Below are positions 17,100-26,260 of a DNA stretch of 64,000 nt, piece by piece; position 1 is the stretch's first letter; the number at the start of each line of letters is the position of its first letter. Where the stretch lies: the NCBI RefSeq assembly GCF_026625745.1, contig NZ_CP113061.1, positions 1,637,501 to 1,701,500 of the forward strand, written 5' to 3'. This DNA is from Asticcacaulis sp. SL142 (GTDB taxonomy: Bacteria; Pseudomonadota; Alphaproteobacteria; Caulobacterales; Caulobacteraceae). The notes under the pieces are model-generated. The model did not search any database, had not been told where the DNA came from, and saw only the letters and a list, made by a program, of their open reading frames with translations. A program made the translations under genes and the position numbers.

Positions 17100-17841
17100 A
17101 CCGGATACCCCTTGTTTGGTCATTGGATTGGATGTCAGCCAACCACGTCGATAAATACTGTGCGACAAGCGCCGGCTTCTCAAGCGGGGCAAGGTGACCA
17201 CAGGCCTCAATGAAAGTAACGGTGCCTGCGGCCACCGAGGCCTCTACATCAACTGGAGGACATACCCTGTCATCGCGGCCACCGATGGTGATTTGAGGGA
17301 AATTCGGTCTGACATACTCAGATCGATAATCTCCACGATCTTCCAAAGCCTTTTGATGCGACAGAGAATGTGAGATTGGTATCTCCGACAAAAGTTCAAT
17401 AGCTGATGATAGCAGATCCTCAGAAGGGCTTGATCGGGGCGACAAGAGCCAGCGGGCAGCATTTTCGAGATATAGCTTTTCAGGATAAACTGATCTCTCG
17501 AGCTTTAATTGAAGCTTTTCAATTCTTTGTCGGCGAATTTCTCTTCGAGTGGCACCATCTGTTGATGCCGCACCGTTTATAAATGCCATGCCCGCCATGC
17601 GTTGAGGCTCGTGGCGATGAATGTTCAATCCGACGTAGGCAGCAAGGCAATACCCAGCATACGCGAAACGTTGCGGTGCCAAGCTTAAGACATAGTCTGA
17701 CATGGCGCTCACAGATGGTAAGTTCCCAAGATAAATGGTATGCACACGACACTTAAGCGCGAGTTCCGGGACGACTTTCTCCCATAATGCTGCTGGATAT
17801 GGAGCAACCAACAACAGATCCAAATCGTACTGAACACTCAT
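17092..17841 (-). CDS. Alpha/beta hydrolase (thioesterase-like) with Cys nucleophile
   Basis: The 249-residue product has the thioesterase/alpha-beta-hydrolase layout. The nucleophile elbow reads AGYCLAAYVG, putting Cys65 where Ser normally stands in GxSxG. An acid is visible in GGRDDRV (D190/D191) and the His in ACGHLAP (H216). Type II and terminal thioesterases of NRPS systems edit or release carrier-bound acyl groups. Thioesterases with a cysteine nucleophile are known in pathways that form strained rings such as beta-lactones and beta-lactams. Whether that applies here is not shown. It overlaps both the ligase gene before it and the carrier gene after it, so all three are co-translated. 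Confidence 0.8.
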   Translation of the reverse strand: MSVQYDLDLLLVAPYPAALWEKVVPELALKCRVHTIYLGNLPSVSAMSDYVLSLAPQRFAYAGYCLAAYVGLNIHRHEPQRMAGMAFINGAASTDGATRREIRRQRIEKLQLKLERSVYPEKLYLENAARWLLSPRSSPSEDLLSSAIELLSEIPISHSLSHQKALEDRGDYRSEYVRPNFPQITIGGRDDRVCPPVDVEASVAAGTVTFIEACGHLAPLEKPALVAQYLSTWLADIQSNDQTRGIRYG

Positions 17842-19415
17842 TCTGACAGCCTGACCCGATCGATTTTGCCAGATCGCGTTCTTGGAAAACTCTCAACTTC
17901 TCTCCAGTTAACACACGGCATTCCGGCCCCCAGGCGCATCACTATCTCGCGGATGGCTACCTCGTCAGGTTCCTGATTTGGGTGTCGTTGAATTATAACC
18001 TGAAAGCCCCCACCTTGGTCTGCCGCCTGAAGGAGAACCACCGCATCATCCACCCCCTCCTGGCGCTTTACCACTTCTTCGATATCCGTAAGATTTAATG
18101 GAAAACCTTGTGCGCCGTTTACCAGAGCGCTGGCACGACCTTGGACGGTCAGCCAACCATCATCATCTACATTGCCGATGTCGCCCGTTCTGAACCAGCC
18201 ATCAGGCGTAATACTGTCGCTGCTGTCAACGGATCCGAGATAACCAGAAGTCGTCATACTGCCGCGGACTTCGATCTCACCCGTTTGGCCCGCCGTAAGT
18301 GTCTTCCCGCCTTGAACAACCCGTAGCTCTACGGAAGGCAGCTTTCGCCCGCATTTACCTTTTGAACCACTTACAACGTTTACAGGTGCAGCTGCTATGG
18401 TTCCCGCAAGCTCTGTGCTACCATACCCCGTCATTAAGCGAACGTGCGGAAGGTATGTAGCGATTTCCGCTATGAGCGCCGGGTTCAGGCTTGTCCCGTG
18501 AAGTTGCAATTGCCTTAAAGATCTTAGGCGTTTGCCCGAGTTGGAGGAGCGTATAATCTGGCGTAAGAGTTCGTCGGACATTCCGCTAATTGACGACAGA
18601 CATTCACGCTCAATTTGGTCTGACAATTTAGCCGGATCTGATGAGCTTTCGGCATATGCAACTAAACCGCTCGTTGCCATCGCCAGAAGAAACGATGAAT
18701 ATCCGGCAATGTAAGATAATGGACAGGCGATTAAAATAGCCGGAGCCCGCGATGGTCCGCCCTGGTTGTTTGGCAACATACGATTAGATAGGGCGCCCGC
18801 AAGCATCATGTTGCGATGGCCCGCCATTAGGCTGCGATGCGAGTGCACTATTCCTTTTGGCGTGCCTGTAGTACCGGACGAGAAGGCCACCAGAGCTTCA
18901 AGGCCAGGATTAACCAGCGAAGGATGCTCAGTCCCTTCAAAGCCGCTAGATTGGCAAAGGTTTTGAAGACCTGCGATCTCATGATCCGAAACGATTAGAC
19001 ACGTCTTTGCGAGGCCAAGGTACGTCAACAATTCGGTGGGGCTTGCGTCTTCGGGCACCAATAAGACGGAACACCCGGCTGACGTCAGCGCGACAAACCA
19101 AACCAGCCAGTCTGTTTTGTTACGCAGACAAAGCCCAACGCGCTGCCCAAAGCAACCGTCGCCAATGAGTTTAGTGGCAATAGTATCAGCCCGGTCAAAA
19201 AACTGCCTGTAGGTCAGTTTATTACCATCCTCAACAATTAAAATCTTGTCGCCGGACTGTCGGGCACGACGATACAGGTCAGGTAAGGTGTGAGGCGCTG
19301 TTTTAAATTGTGCGCTCCCGTTGCCGAGCATTTCAAGCTCGAACGGGCTGCCTGTTCCAGTTAACCGTTCTTCAAATGCTTTCAAGTCACGGGATAATGC
19401 TGCGATTGTAGTCAT
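17838..19415 (-). CDS. Adenylate-forming acyl ligase (AMP-binding domain)
   Basis: The 525-residue protein is a complete single-domain adenylating enzyme. It has the P-loop FSSGTTGTPKGIVHSHRS (A3), YGSTELAGT (A5), GWFRTGDIGNVDDDGWL (A7/A8) and the C-terminal lysine in RTRSGKIDRV (A10). The A4 region reads CPLSYIAGYSSF, more like acyl- or aryl-CoA ligases than amino-acid adenylation domains, which carry an Asp there. The substrate is therefore probably a fatty or aromatic acid rather than an amino acid, but this is a weak prediction. It should load the carrier protein two genes downstream. The start codon overlaps the preceding gene by 4 bp. Confidence 0.88.
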   Translation of the reverse strand: MTTIAALSRDLKAFEERLTGTGSPFELEMLGNGSAQFKTAPHTLPDLYRRARQSGDKILIVEDGNKLTYRQFFDRADTIATKLIGDGCFGQRVGLCLRNKTDWLVWFVALTSAGCSVLLVPEDASPTELLTYLGLAKTCLIVSDHEIAGLQNLCQSSGFEGTEHPSLVNPGLEALVAFSSGTTGTPKGIVHSHRSLMAGHRNMMLAGALSNRMLPNNQGGPSRAPAILIACPLSYIAGYSSFLLAMATSGLVAYAESSSDPAKLSDQIERECLSSISGMSDELLRQIIRSSNSGKRLRSLRQLQLHGTSLNPALIAEIATYLPHVRLMTGYGSTELAGTIAAAPVNVVSGSKGKCGRKLPSVELRVVQGGKTLTAGQTGEIEVRGSMTTSGYLGSVDSSDSITPDGWFRTGDIGNVDDDGWLTVQGRASALVNGAQGFPLNLTDIEEVVKRQEGVDDAVVLLQAADQGGGFQVIIQRHPNQEPDEVAIREIVMRLGAGMPCVNWREVESFPRTRSGKIDRVRLSE

Positions 19416-20770
19416 GCGGCGACCTTCCTGTACGCCGACGTTGAGACCATAAGAAATGGCGTACGGTCAGAGGGATACTCGGCGAACGCCATGGATACAT
19501 TACTTGAGCCTGCCAACATTGTAAGTTTGCCATCGCTATCCTGGCCTAAACGTGCGGTCATCCCTCCCCCCCGTTTGAAGTGAACAGAGCATTTCAGTCC
19601 GCCACCGTCATGCGAGACATCTGCATGCTCCAGGCCCAGCATAAGCCCCTCGTAACGACCAACCAGCCGGTTCAAATCCATGAGGTTCGGCTTATCATCT
19701 GTGATTGACGCGCTCCGTTTTCCAAAGGGTTCACCCAACATTGTTTCGACGGTGTCCCGTACGTGGGGTTCGTAAGCGTTTATCATTGCGGCCAGGCCCA
19801 AATGCTTTTTCTCGTAAAACCTAAGCGCACATGTGGAGCCGACATATGAGCCATTTATGCCTTTGAAAGTGCCAAAATCAGCCACCCCATGACAAAAGGC
19901 TTGCGGCATACGCTCCCCCTCTTTCCCAAGGATATATTCAGGTAGCTTTATTGCTGAAGACAGAAGCCGCGTGCGCGCTAGTTGGAGATGGGCGAGCGTA
20001 GCTGCATACCCTCCCGCCAGTGCGGAACCAATTTTCGCGAGATGACGTACAGATAGAGAGGCATCTGAAATTGAAAAGCGTAGAAACCCGGTCTCTTGCG
20101 GCGGTCGCATTGGTAGAAATACATTCAACCGGGGATCTTTAATATGCAGCGCCGATATATTCTCGCCGGAGGCCTTACCTTCGCTCAAATACAGCAGGTT
20201 TAACCCAAGTGGCGAAAGCAACAAATCCCGCAATAAATCTTCCAGGGCCCGGTTAAAGACTTTTTCAAGTACAATCTGAACTAAGGCGTGCCCGGTATGC
20301 GTGTAACTCCAGACACTGCCGGGCTCGAAAGCCTGCTGACGACGAGGGAAAAATTCAATAAATTTTTCAAGAGAGTAGCCCCATCTTGCTGAGTTTTCCT
20401 GAGGCTCTATGTAACCTGCGGTATGAGTCACCAAGTGGCGCAGTGTAATCCCGGAAGATCTTTCCCCTTCGCGCAGAACCTGAGGCACATAGACTGCTAT
20501 GTCGTCATCAAGACCGACTTTCCCCTCGCCCTCCGCATATAGCAATAGCCACGTCACCAGCACCTTCATCACACACGAAATTGGCAATCGATCATCAGGT
20601 GTCAATTTGGCGCTTGATAAGGTGGAGGAAACGCCGACCCCGGCCCCAATTACACGGCCATCCATCTCAAGGGCCGCAGCAATGCCAGGCACATCGAAAT
20701 GGCTCCGGACAGCTTCTAACCCGACACGCAAACGAGCAATGTCGCCCTGTGCGAACCCAAACTTTTGCAT
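19412..20770 (-). CDS. Beta-lactamase-fold hydrolase with Cys in place of the catalytic Ser
   Basis: The 452-residue protein belongs to the class C beta-lactamase/serine hydrolase family. Family landmarks include PGIAAAL near residue 28, GKVGLDDDIAVYVP at 83-96, ITLRHLVTHTAGY at 108-120 and SVWSYTHTGHAL at 152-163. In the SxxK motif the sequence is PISCVMKVLVT. Alignment to the usual ASVTK places Cys66 at the nucleophile with Lys69 kept, and YxN has become YTH. The DNA codon is TGT. No signal peptide is apparent, which suggests cytoplasmic action. It heads the six-gene run that continues with ligase, hydrolase, carrier, HlyD and C39 exporter. Acyl transfer using a Cys nucleophile is plausible, as in the simD/lovD-like branches of the fold. 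Confidence 0.8.
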   Translation of the reverse strand: MQKFGFAQGDIARLRVGLEAVRSHFDVPGIAAALEMDGRVIGAGVGVSSTLSSAKLTPDDRLPISCVMKVLVTWLLLYAEGEGKVGLDDDIAVYVPQVLREGERSSGITLRHLVTHTAGYIEPQENSARWGYSLEKFIEFFPRRQQAFEPGSVWSYTHTGHALVQIVLEKVFNRALEDLLRDLLLSPLGLNLLYLSEGKASGENISALHIKDPRLNVFLPMRPPQETGFLRFSISDASLSVRHLAKIGSALAGGYAATLAHLQLARTRLLSSAIKLPEYILGKEGERMPQAFCHGVADFGTFKGINGSYVGSTCALRFYEKKHLGLAAMINAYEPHVRDTVETMLGEPFGKRSASITDDKPNLMDLNRLVGRYEGLMLGLEHADVSHDGGGLKCSVHFKRGGGMTARLGQDSDGKLTMLAGSSNVSMAFAEYPSDRTPFLMVSTSAYRKVAA

Positions 20771-21123
20771 TTCCCCGCCCCGCTTGGGCGAACGAACCCA
20801 AGTTCTTTTGTTTGACTACGTAAGGACGAAAATACAATTATACCACGTCACGAGAATAGCAACTCATAATTGATCAGACTTGCGAATTTTTGACAGAACC
20901 CACCCTTAAAAAGGCATTCATGCGCAGTTATAGTCAATTTTGATAACTGACTAAGTTCGCTTGTACTATCACGCATACAAGCCCTCCACCGAAACCTGCA
21001 AACCAAGCTTTGGGCAGCCTTGCTTCAATTTGGGACAATATTGGCACGGTAGTCCAGACGCTAGCCGCAGCAGAGCAGGCTACACGGCATTTCCGCATGG
21101 TAGAAAAAGCCCATCGCATAACC
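20771..21123. other. Intergenic region upstream of the modification operon
   Basis: No gene is well supported in these 350 bases. The AT-rich part near 20820-20950 is a likely place for the promoter of the operon that starts with the beta-lactamase-fold gene. A 65-codon frame on the minus strand overlapping the preceding gene (stop near 20934) has a glycine-rich hydrophobic end but starts with TTG and has no clear ribosome site. Confidence 0.35.
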
Positions 21124-21828
21124 TTAGTCAAAGAGCTTCCCGTGCATCCAATCCAGCCTTATTAATCGAACTTCATCTTTTCGATCCTGAACAACCCCAA
21201 GTGAGCCTCCCGGCGCATCAAAGGAAGGATAATAAGAAACACTTCTTATGGGAAAAGCCGAGGAAAAGATATGTTCCACGGGCGAGAACGCGCCATTTAC
21301 TGATCGCGAATAGGCACCGACAACCCATTTCGCTTCCTCTTGCCAAACACCTACATAATTATCACCCCGCCCCCATTGTACATGTGATGCCGCAATAAAC
21401 GAACCTCGACCATAAGACGGGTGCGCGTTGTCAGAATTCTTAATCTTTAGGTCGTTGAAGCGTACATTTCCCTCTGTAGCTGGACTGGATTTAATGGAAA
21501 GCACAATCTTTTCGTTCACTTCAATAAAGTCGCCTCTAAAGTAACTTATTTGGGCTGCGCACTTACCAGTCACTCGACGAGCATGCGCCAATATTAAAGT
21601 TTGATTGTTATCAGGCTTCCATTCGATATCGGAACTTACATCTTCTCCCGATATGGTTTTAATATCCAGATTCGAAAGAACTGATTGAAAAGTTGAGCAA
21701 TCAGCCAACTTTGCCGACGATACCAGATCAGATTGATCAGATTCTGAGGCAAAGGAGCTTAATTTAAATCCAAAAATGGCGATTATTAGTAAAACTAAGT
21801 TCCTTGCCTTCAAGACATCTCTCCACAA
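21124..21828 (-). CDS. Secreted protein of unknown function
   Basis: The 234-residue product begins with a short basic region and a hydrophobic core (LVLLIIAIFGFKLSSFA), a likely signal peptide cut after SFA. The rest is soluble, with two cysteines that could pair (in LADCSTF and TGKCAAQ). Several beta-rich segments follow, such as HVQWGRGDNYVGVWQEEAKWVV and SVSYYPSFDAPGGSLG. I do not recognise the family. It follows the gene for the leader protein with a protease motif by about 47 bp on the same strand, so it may be its immunity protein, inhibitor or partner in the periplasm. That is inferred from position only. Confidence 0.7.
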   Translation of the reverse strand: MWRDVLKARNLVLLIIAIFGFKLSSFASESDQSDLVSSAKLADCSTFQSVLSNLDIKTISGEDVSSDIEWKPDNNQTLILAHARRVTGKCAAQISYFRGDFIEVNEKIVLSIKSSPATEGNVRFNDLKIKNSDNAHPSYGRGSFIAASHVQWGRGDNYVGVWQEEAKWVVGAYSRSVNGAFSPVEHIFSSAFPIRSVSYYPSFDAPGGSLGVVQDRKDEVRLIRLDWMHGKLFD

Positions 21829-21875
21829 TAATTTATTATCCAGCGTTTAATTCGAACTCTAAAGTCGCAATATGG

Positions 21876-22730
21876 TTAGTTTAACGTGATCGCCATGGGA
21901 TTCGCAGTGCTATACCCAAAGACCGGGCTATCGGTACCGCCGGCAAAATGCGACACTCCAAGATAGTTCATAAATGCTCTAGCGATATCATTTGTCTCCA
22001 TCTCATGCTGCGCCCTTTCTGCTGTTGTGTAGTTATTGTCGGAATAGTAACCATCATAATGATCTCGATTGGCAGATGAAAAGTGAGCCAATTCATGGAA
22101 AATAAATTGATTAAACCCTGTATTACCCGCGTAATTGAAATACCCCCCCAATCCCACATCGACACTCACACTGACGACAGGGTTTCCATTGTTAAAATTC
22201 GCCTCAGAAGTGTTTGCGCCGTTTGGATAAGTCGTGTTAGGAGGATCGACAACAAAATCAGTCAAACTCCACCAGAGCTTAAGCTCAGAGCCTGTTATTG
22301 TTTTTCCGTCAGAAAGTGTTAGCTTTGCATTGTCAGGCAGGGATTTGATAGCCGCGTCAACAACTTTGATCTGGTTTGCAAAGTCCGTGATTAACTTCAA
22401 TTGATCTGCATTCGGTGTAAACGTCGTGGTGACGTTGATGACTGCCTGGTCTGAGGTAACTTGCGGTGGTGCATTTTCAGGTGCCCAATCCTCAACATCG
22501 AATGGATCGTCAGGGTCCCCCCAATCATATTCCGGGTGATCGTAGTCATCATTAAGTGTACCGTTCACAGTAACGGTAGTTATATCCTCCTCGCTCTCGT
22601 TGACGGGCCACCAAGCGCCTGCACCCCAGATATAGGTGGTTCCATTCTCATATACAGACTCACCTTCAGCACCCGATGCCGGAAGTCCCCCTGCAACCCA
22701 TCGCAAATCGGTTTCATGCAATAAGCGCAT
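21876..22730 (-). CDS. Double-glycine-leader protein with zinc metallopeptidase domain
   Basis: The 284-residue product starts MRLLHETDLRWVAGG, the third copy of the island's leader, and continues LPASG. A YIWGAGAWWP segment echoes the WTW motif of the other two. After an acidic region (residues 45-85) comes a domain ending in a gluzincin-type site: FHELAHFSSANRDH gives H212, E213 and H216, and HEMETNDIARAF gives a third ligand candidate, E246. The protein should be cut after GG and exported by the C39 system, delivering a zinc protease outside the cell. It could be a toxin acting on rivals or a maturation protease for the other two proteins. The secreted protein just downstream may belong with it. 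Confidence 0.8.
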   Translation of the reverse strand: MRLLHETDLRWVAGGLPASGAEGESVYENGTTYIWGAGAWWPVNESEEDITTVTVNGTLNDDYDHPEYDWGDPDDPFDVEDWAPENAPPQVTSDQAVINVTTTFTPNADQLKLITDFANQIKVVDAAIKSLPDNAKLTLSDGKTITGSELKLWWSLTDFVVDPPNTTYPNGANTSEANFNNGNPVVSVSVDVGLGGYFNYAGNTGFNQFIFHELAHFSSANRDHYDGYYSDNNYTTAERAQHEMETNDIARAFMNYLGVSHFAGGTDSPVFGYSTANPMAITLN

Positions 22731-23017
22731 AATTATCGCTCCATCTGAAATTTATTGACATGCCGAAAAACGGCCCTTTTAGGCGAATCATTCACACACA
22801 CCCCCAGGTCGGTTGATTTTTATCCAGAGATAAATTTGTTAGTCAGCAGACCTTGTAAATAGGAAGAATACCCACCCTATATTACCGTCACACACTCAGC
22901 ATTTCGTGTCTAGTCGAAATTTTTGAAGCGTCAGCATATTTGGAATCAAGATAGCATTCTGTTCATGTTATAAATTTAGCCACACCTACGCAGTCCACTC
23001 ATCTGCGGTCATCGTCA

Positions 23018-26000
23018 TCACCGGAAATCCCGGCTCTTTACCAAGGCCGCACCGCCCGGTGATTTCGCAACCCTCGCGTCCATGAGCGCGCCACCGTTGC
23101 GGAATTCATCGCCTGGCTGATGGGGCATGGTCATGGCGACGTCACGTTGGCTTATCGTGGACAGCAAAGGTGACAGATCGTTGAGCGACCTCGCGATCAG
23201 GTGGATGACCTCGCCTTCCTTTTGGATCTGACCGGAAACCTCAATAAGACCGGACGCTAACAGGACACGTCGGAAAATCTGCCCCGTCTTTTCCCAGACG
23301 ATGACGTTCAGGTCGCTCGTCTCGTCTTCGATAGTCATGAAGGTCACGCCATTGGCTGACCCTGGCCGCTGGCGGACCAGCACCAGTCCAGCTACCCTGA
23401 CATATTTCCCATCAGGTGCTGACACAGCGGCCTTACACGAGATCAGTCCCCTTGCCTTCAGTTCACTCCGAAGGAAACAGACAGGATGCTGGCTGAGGCT
23501 AAAGCCTTGCGTATTATAGTCCTCCACCACCTCATGCCCGGCCGTCATGGCCTTAAGCTGTAGCGCCGGCTCGATGGCCTCTGCCTGGTGGCCGCCGTCA
23601 TCACCAAGAAAGTCGGCAAACAACGGCAGCGGTTCATCACGCATACCCTTCAGGGCAAAGAGGGCCTCACGGCGCGCCAGTTTGAAACAGGGCTTGAAGG
23701 CGTCGGCGCGGCCAAGGGTCTGAAGGGTCGAGATCGGCACACCCGATCGGCGCCACAGATCCTGAAGCGACCTGAATGGCGTTTCACCGCGGGCGGCAAT
23801 CAGGGTCGCTATGTCAGCGTTCTTAAGCCCCTTGATCATCCGAAACCCCAGACGCACCGCAAACCGGTTGGGGTGATGGGTGGGCTCCAGGGTCGAGTCC
23901 CAACGCGACCGATTGGCGCAAACCGGGCGAACCTCAACGCCATGGTCCTGCGCATTGCGGATCAGCTGAGCCGGCGCATAAAAGCCCATGGGCTGGCTAT
24001 CGAGCAATGCCGCCAGAAACACATCCGGGTGATGGCATTTCAGCCAGGATGAGGCATAGGCGATCAGAGCAAAGCTAGCCGCATGACTTTCCGGGAAGCC
24101 GTACGAGCCGAACCCCTGCAATTGGCCAAACAGTTGCTCGGCATATTCCTGTGTATAGCCGTTGGCCAGCATGCCCTCGATGATTTCATCGCGAAAATGA
24201 TGGACGCCGCCCGTATGTTTGAACGTCGCCATGGCCCGTCTCACCAAGTCGGCCTTGGCGGCAGAAAACCCGGCTGCGACCATGACGACCCTCATGGCCT
24301 GTTCCTGGAACAGAGGCACGCCCAAGGTTTTGGAGAGCACGGCCTCCAGTGCCGGCGACGGGTAGCTGACCGGCTCTTTGCCTTCGCGTCGTCTGAGATA
24401 GGGGTGAACCATGTCCCCCTGGATCGGCCCTGGCCGCACGATCGCCACCTCGACCACGAGATCGTAAAAGGTGCGGGGCTTGATCCGCGGCAGCATCGAC
24501 ATTTGGGCGCGGGACTCGATTTGAAACGTCCCCATCGTATCGGCCCGGCGGATCATGGCGTAGGTGCGCGGGTCTTCGGCCGGAATGGTGGCCAGATTCA
24601 GGTCGATATCCTTATGCTGGCGCAGCAGATCAAGGCCTCTGCGCATGGCCGACATCATGCCGAGCGCCAGACAATCGACCTTCATCCACTTTAAAACCTC
24701 GATATCATCCTTATCGAACTCAATGACCTGCCGGTTTACCATGGCCGCCGGTTCGATCGGGCACATCTCGTCCAACCGATCGTGGGTCAGGACGAAGCCC
24801 CCCGGATGCTGGCTGAGGTGGCGAGGCGTACCCATGAGCTGGCGCGACAGGTCAATGACCAGGCGAATGCGCCGGTCATTCAGATTGATACCCAGACCCA
24901 CCGCGTCTTCCGCCTTGAAGCCGTCGCGCGACCAGTGCGACACTTGCGACGATAGGGTTTTGATCAGGTCTTCCGGCAGGCCCAAGGCCCGGGCGACATC
25001 GCGCAAAGCGCCGCGGGTGCGATAGCGCGTCACTACGGAACACAGAGCGGCATGGTTACGGCCATAGGTCTCAAAGACCCATTGTATGACGAGTTCGCGT
25101 TTATTGTGCTCAAAATCGACGTCAATATCGGGCGGTTCACCCCGTTCGGCCGAAATAAAGCGCTCAAACAGAAGGTCATTTCTGGCCGGGTCAATCGAGG
25201 TGATACCCAGCACATAGCAGACACAGGAATTGGCGGCCGACCCCCGCCCCTGACACAGGACTCCAATGGAGCGCGCATACTGGACGATCGCATTGACGGT
25301 CAGGAAGTATGGGGCATAGTTAAGATCGGCGATCAGGCCCAGTTCGTGCTTCAGGAGCCGGATAATTTCGTCAGGGACACCTTCCGGAAAGCGCCATTTC
25401 GCCCCTTCCCATGACAAGCGCTTCAGGCGCTCGATCGGGGTCAGGCCGTCGTCCTTAAGTTCAGCCGGGTACTGGTAGGTCAGCTCTTCCATTGAGAACT
25501 GGCACCGGTCCGCAATGTCGACTGATCGCCTGAGCGCCTCGGTATAGTCGGGGAACAGTCTGGCCATTTCTTCCGGGGACTTCAGATAGCGGTCGGCATA
25601 GAGTTCGCGGCGATCGCCCAGATCATCAATTGTGCAGCGATGGCGGATGCAGGTCACCACATCCTGCAGAATGGCCTGATCATGCTCAGCATAAAGGACA
25701 TCATTGGTGACCACGGTCGGCACACGAACGCGGGCGGCCAGATTGGACAGGGAAAGCAAGCGCAGGTAATCGCCCTGGCGGCGCCGTAAGGTCAGCGCCA
25801 CATAGGCACGTTCGGCAAAGATCGACTTGAAGCGCTTTAGATTTAGCCCGCATTGATCGTCCGGATCGCCCGGCAGATAGATGGCGATGAGGCCGTCACT
25901 AAAATCTTCGACGTCATTCCAGTCTATATGGCAGTTGCCCTTCCCCGCCCGGCTTTTACCCAGAGACAACAGACGGCTCAGGCGCGCATATGAGGCCCGG

Positions 26001-26260
26001 TCGGTGGGATAGACGAGCATGGCATTGCCATCCATGAGGTCCAGCCGACAGCCGATGATCAAACGGACACCCGTAGCCCGTGCGGCCACAAGGGCGCGCA
26101 CGATCCCGGCCAGACTGTTACGGTCCGTTATCGCCAGGGCCTCCATACCTAATGCCCTGGCCCGCGCGAACAGGTCGTCGCATGACGACACGCCGCGCAG
26201 GAAGGAAAAGTGCGAGGCGCACTGCAGTTCGACATAGGCGGAGGGGCCGAGAGCGGCCAT
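23018..26260 (-). CDS. dnaE2: Error-prone DNA polymerase DnaE2 (ImuC)
   Basis: The 1080-residue protein is a DNA polymerase III alpha-like enzyme of the DnaE2 branch. The PHP domain starts ELQCASHFSFLRGVS at residue 12. Catalytic aspartates lie in PPDIDVDFEHNKRE, preceded by GRGSAANSCVCYVLG, and the C-terminal OB region (YVRVAGLVLVRQRPG) follows. DnaE2 works with ImuA and ImuB in mutagenic bypass of damaged DNA. The start codon overlaps the imuB stop by one base, and the cassette is preceded by an SOS box, so it should be LexA controlled. The length is normal for the family. Confidence 0.96.
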   Translation of the reverse strand: MAALGPSAYVELQCASHFSFLRGVSSCDDLFARARALGMEALAITDRNSLAGIVRALVAARATGVRLIIGCRLDLMDGNAMLVYPTDRASYARLSRLLSLGKSRAGKGNCHIDWNDVEDFSDGLIAIYLPGDPDDQCGLNLKRFKSIFAERAYVALTLRRRQGDYLRLLSLSNLAARVRVPTVVTNDVLYAEHDQAILQDVVTCIRHRCTIDDLGDRRELYADRYLKSPEEMARLFPDYTEALRRSVDIADRCQFSMEELTYQYPAELKDDGLTPIERLKRLSWEGAKWRFPEGVPDEIIRLLKHELGLIADLNYAPYFLTVNAIVQYARSIGVLCQGRGSAANSCVCYVLGITSIDPARNDLLFERFISAERGEPPDIDVDFEHNKRELVIQWVFETYGRNHAALCSVVTRYRTRGALRDVARALGLPEDLIKTLSSQVSHWSRDGFKAEDAVGLGINLNDRRIRLVIDLSRQLMGTPRHLSQHPGGFVLTHDRLDEMCPIEPAAMVNRQVIEFDKDDIEVLKWMKVDCLALGMMSAMRRGLDLLRQHKDIDLNLATIPAEDPRTYAMIRRADTMGTFQIESRAQMSMLPRIKPRTFYDLVVEVAIVRPGPIQGDMVHPYLRRREGKEPVSYPSPALEAVLSKTLGVPLFQEQAMRVVMVAAGFSAAKADLVRRAMATFKHTGGVHHFRDEIIEGMLANGYTQEYAEQLFGQLQGFGSYGFPESHAASFALIAYASSWLKCHHPDVFLAALLDSQPMGFYAPAQLIRNAQDHGVEVRPVCANRSRWDSTLEPTHHPNRFAVRLGFRMIKGLKNADIATLIAARGETPFRSLQDLWRRSGVPISTLQTLGRADAFKPCFKLARREALFALKGMRDEPLPLFADFLGDDGGHQAEAIEPALQLKAMTAGHEVVEDYNTQGFSLSQHPVCFLRSELKARGLISCKAAVSAPDGKYVRVAGLVLVRQRPGSANGVTFMTIEDETSDLNVIVWEKTGQIFRRVLLASGLIEVSGQIQKEGEVIHLIARSLNDLSPLLSTISQRDVAMTMPHQPGDEFRNGGALMDARVAKSPGGAALVKSRDFR

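Noticed and set aside
20934-21131. 65-codon minus-strand frame with a glycine-rich hydrophobic end
   Set aside because: TTG start, no ribosome site, two thirds without protein-like composition; too weak to call, though its position after a secreted protein is suggestive.
24083-24694. Plus-strand open frame of 203 codons inside dnaE2
   Set aside because: Antisense shadow of a well-supported polymerase gene in GC-rich DNA.
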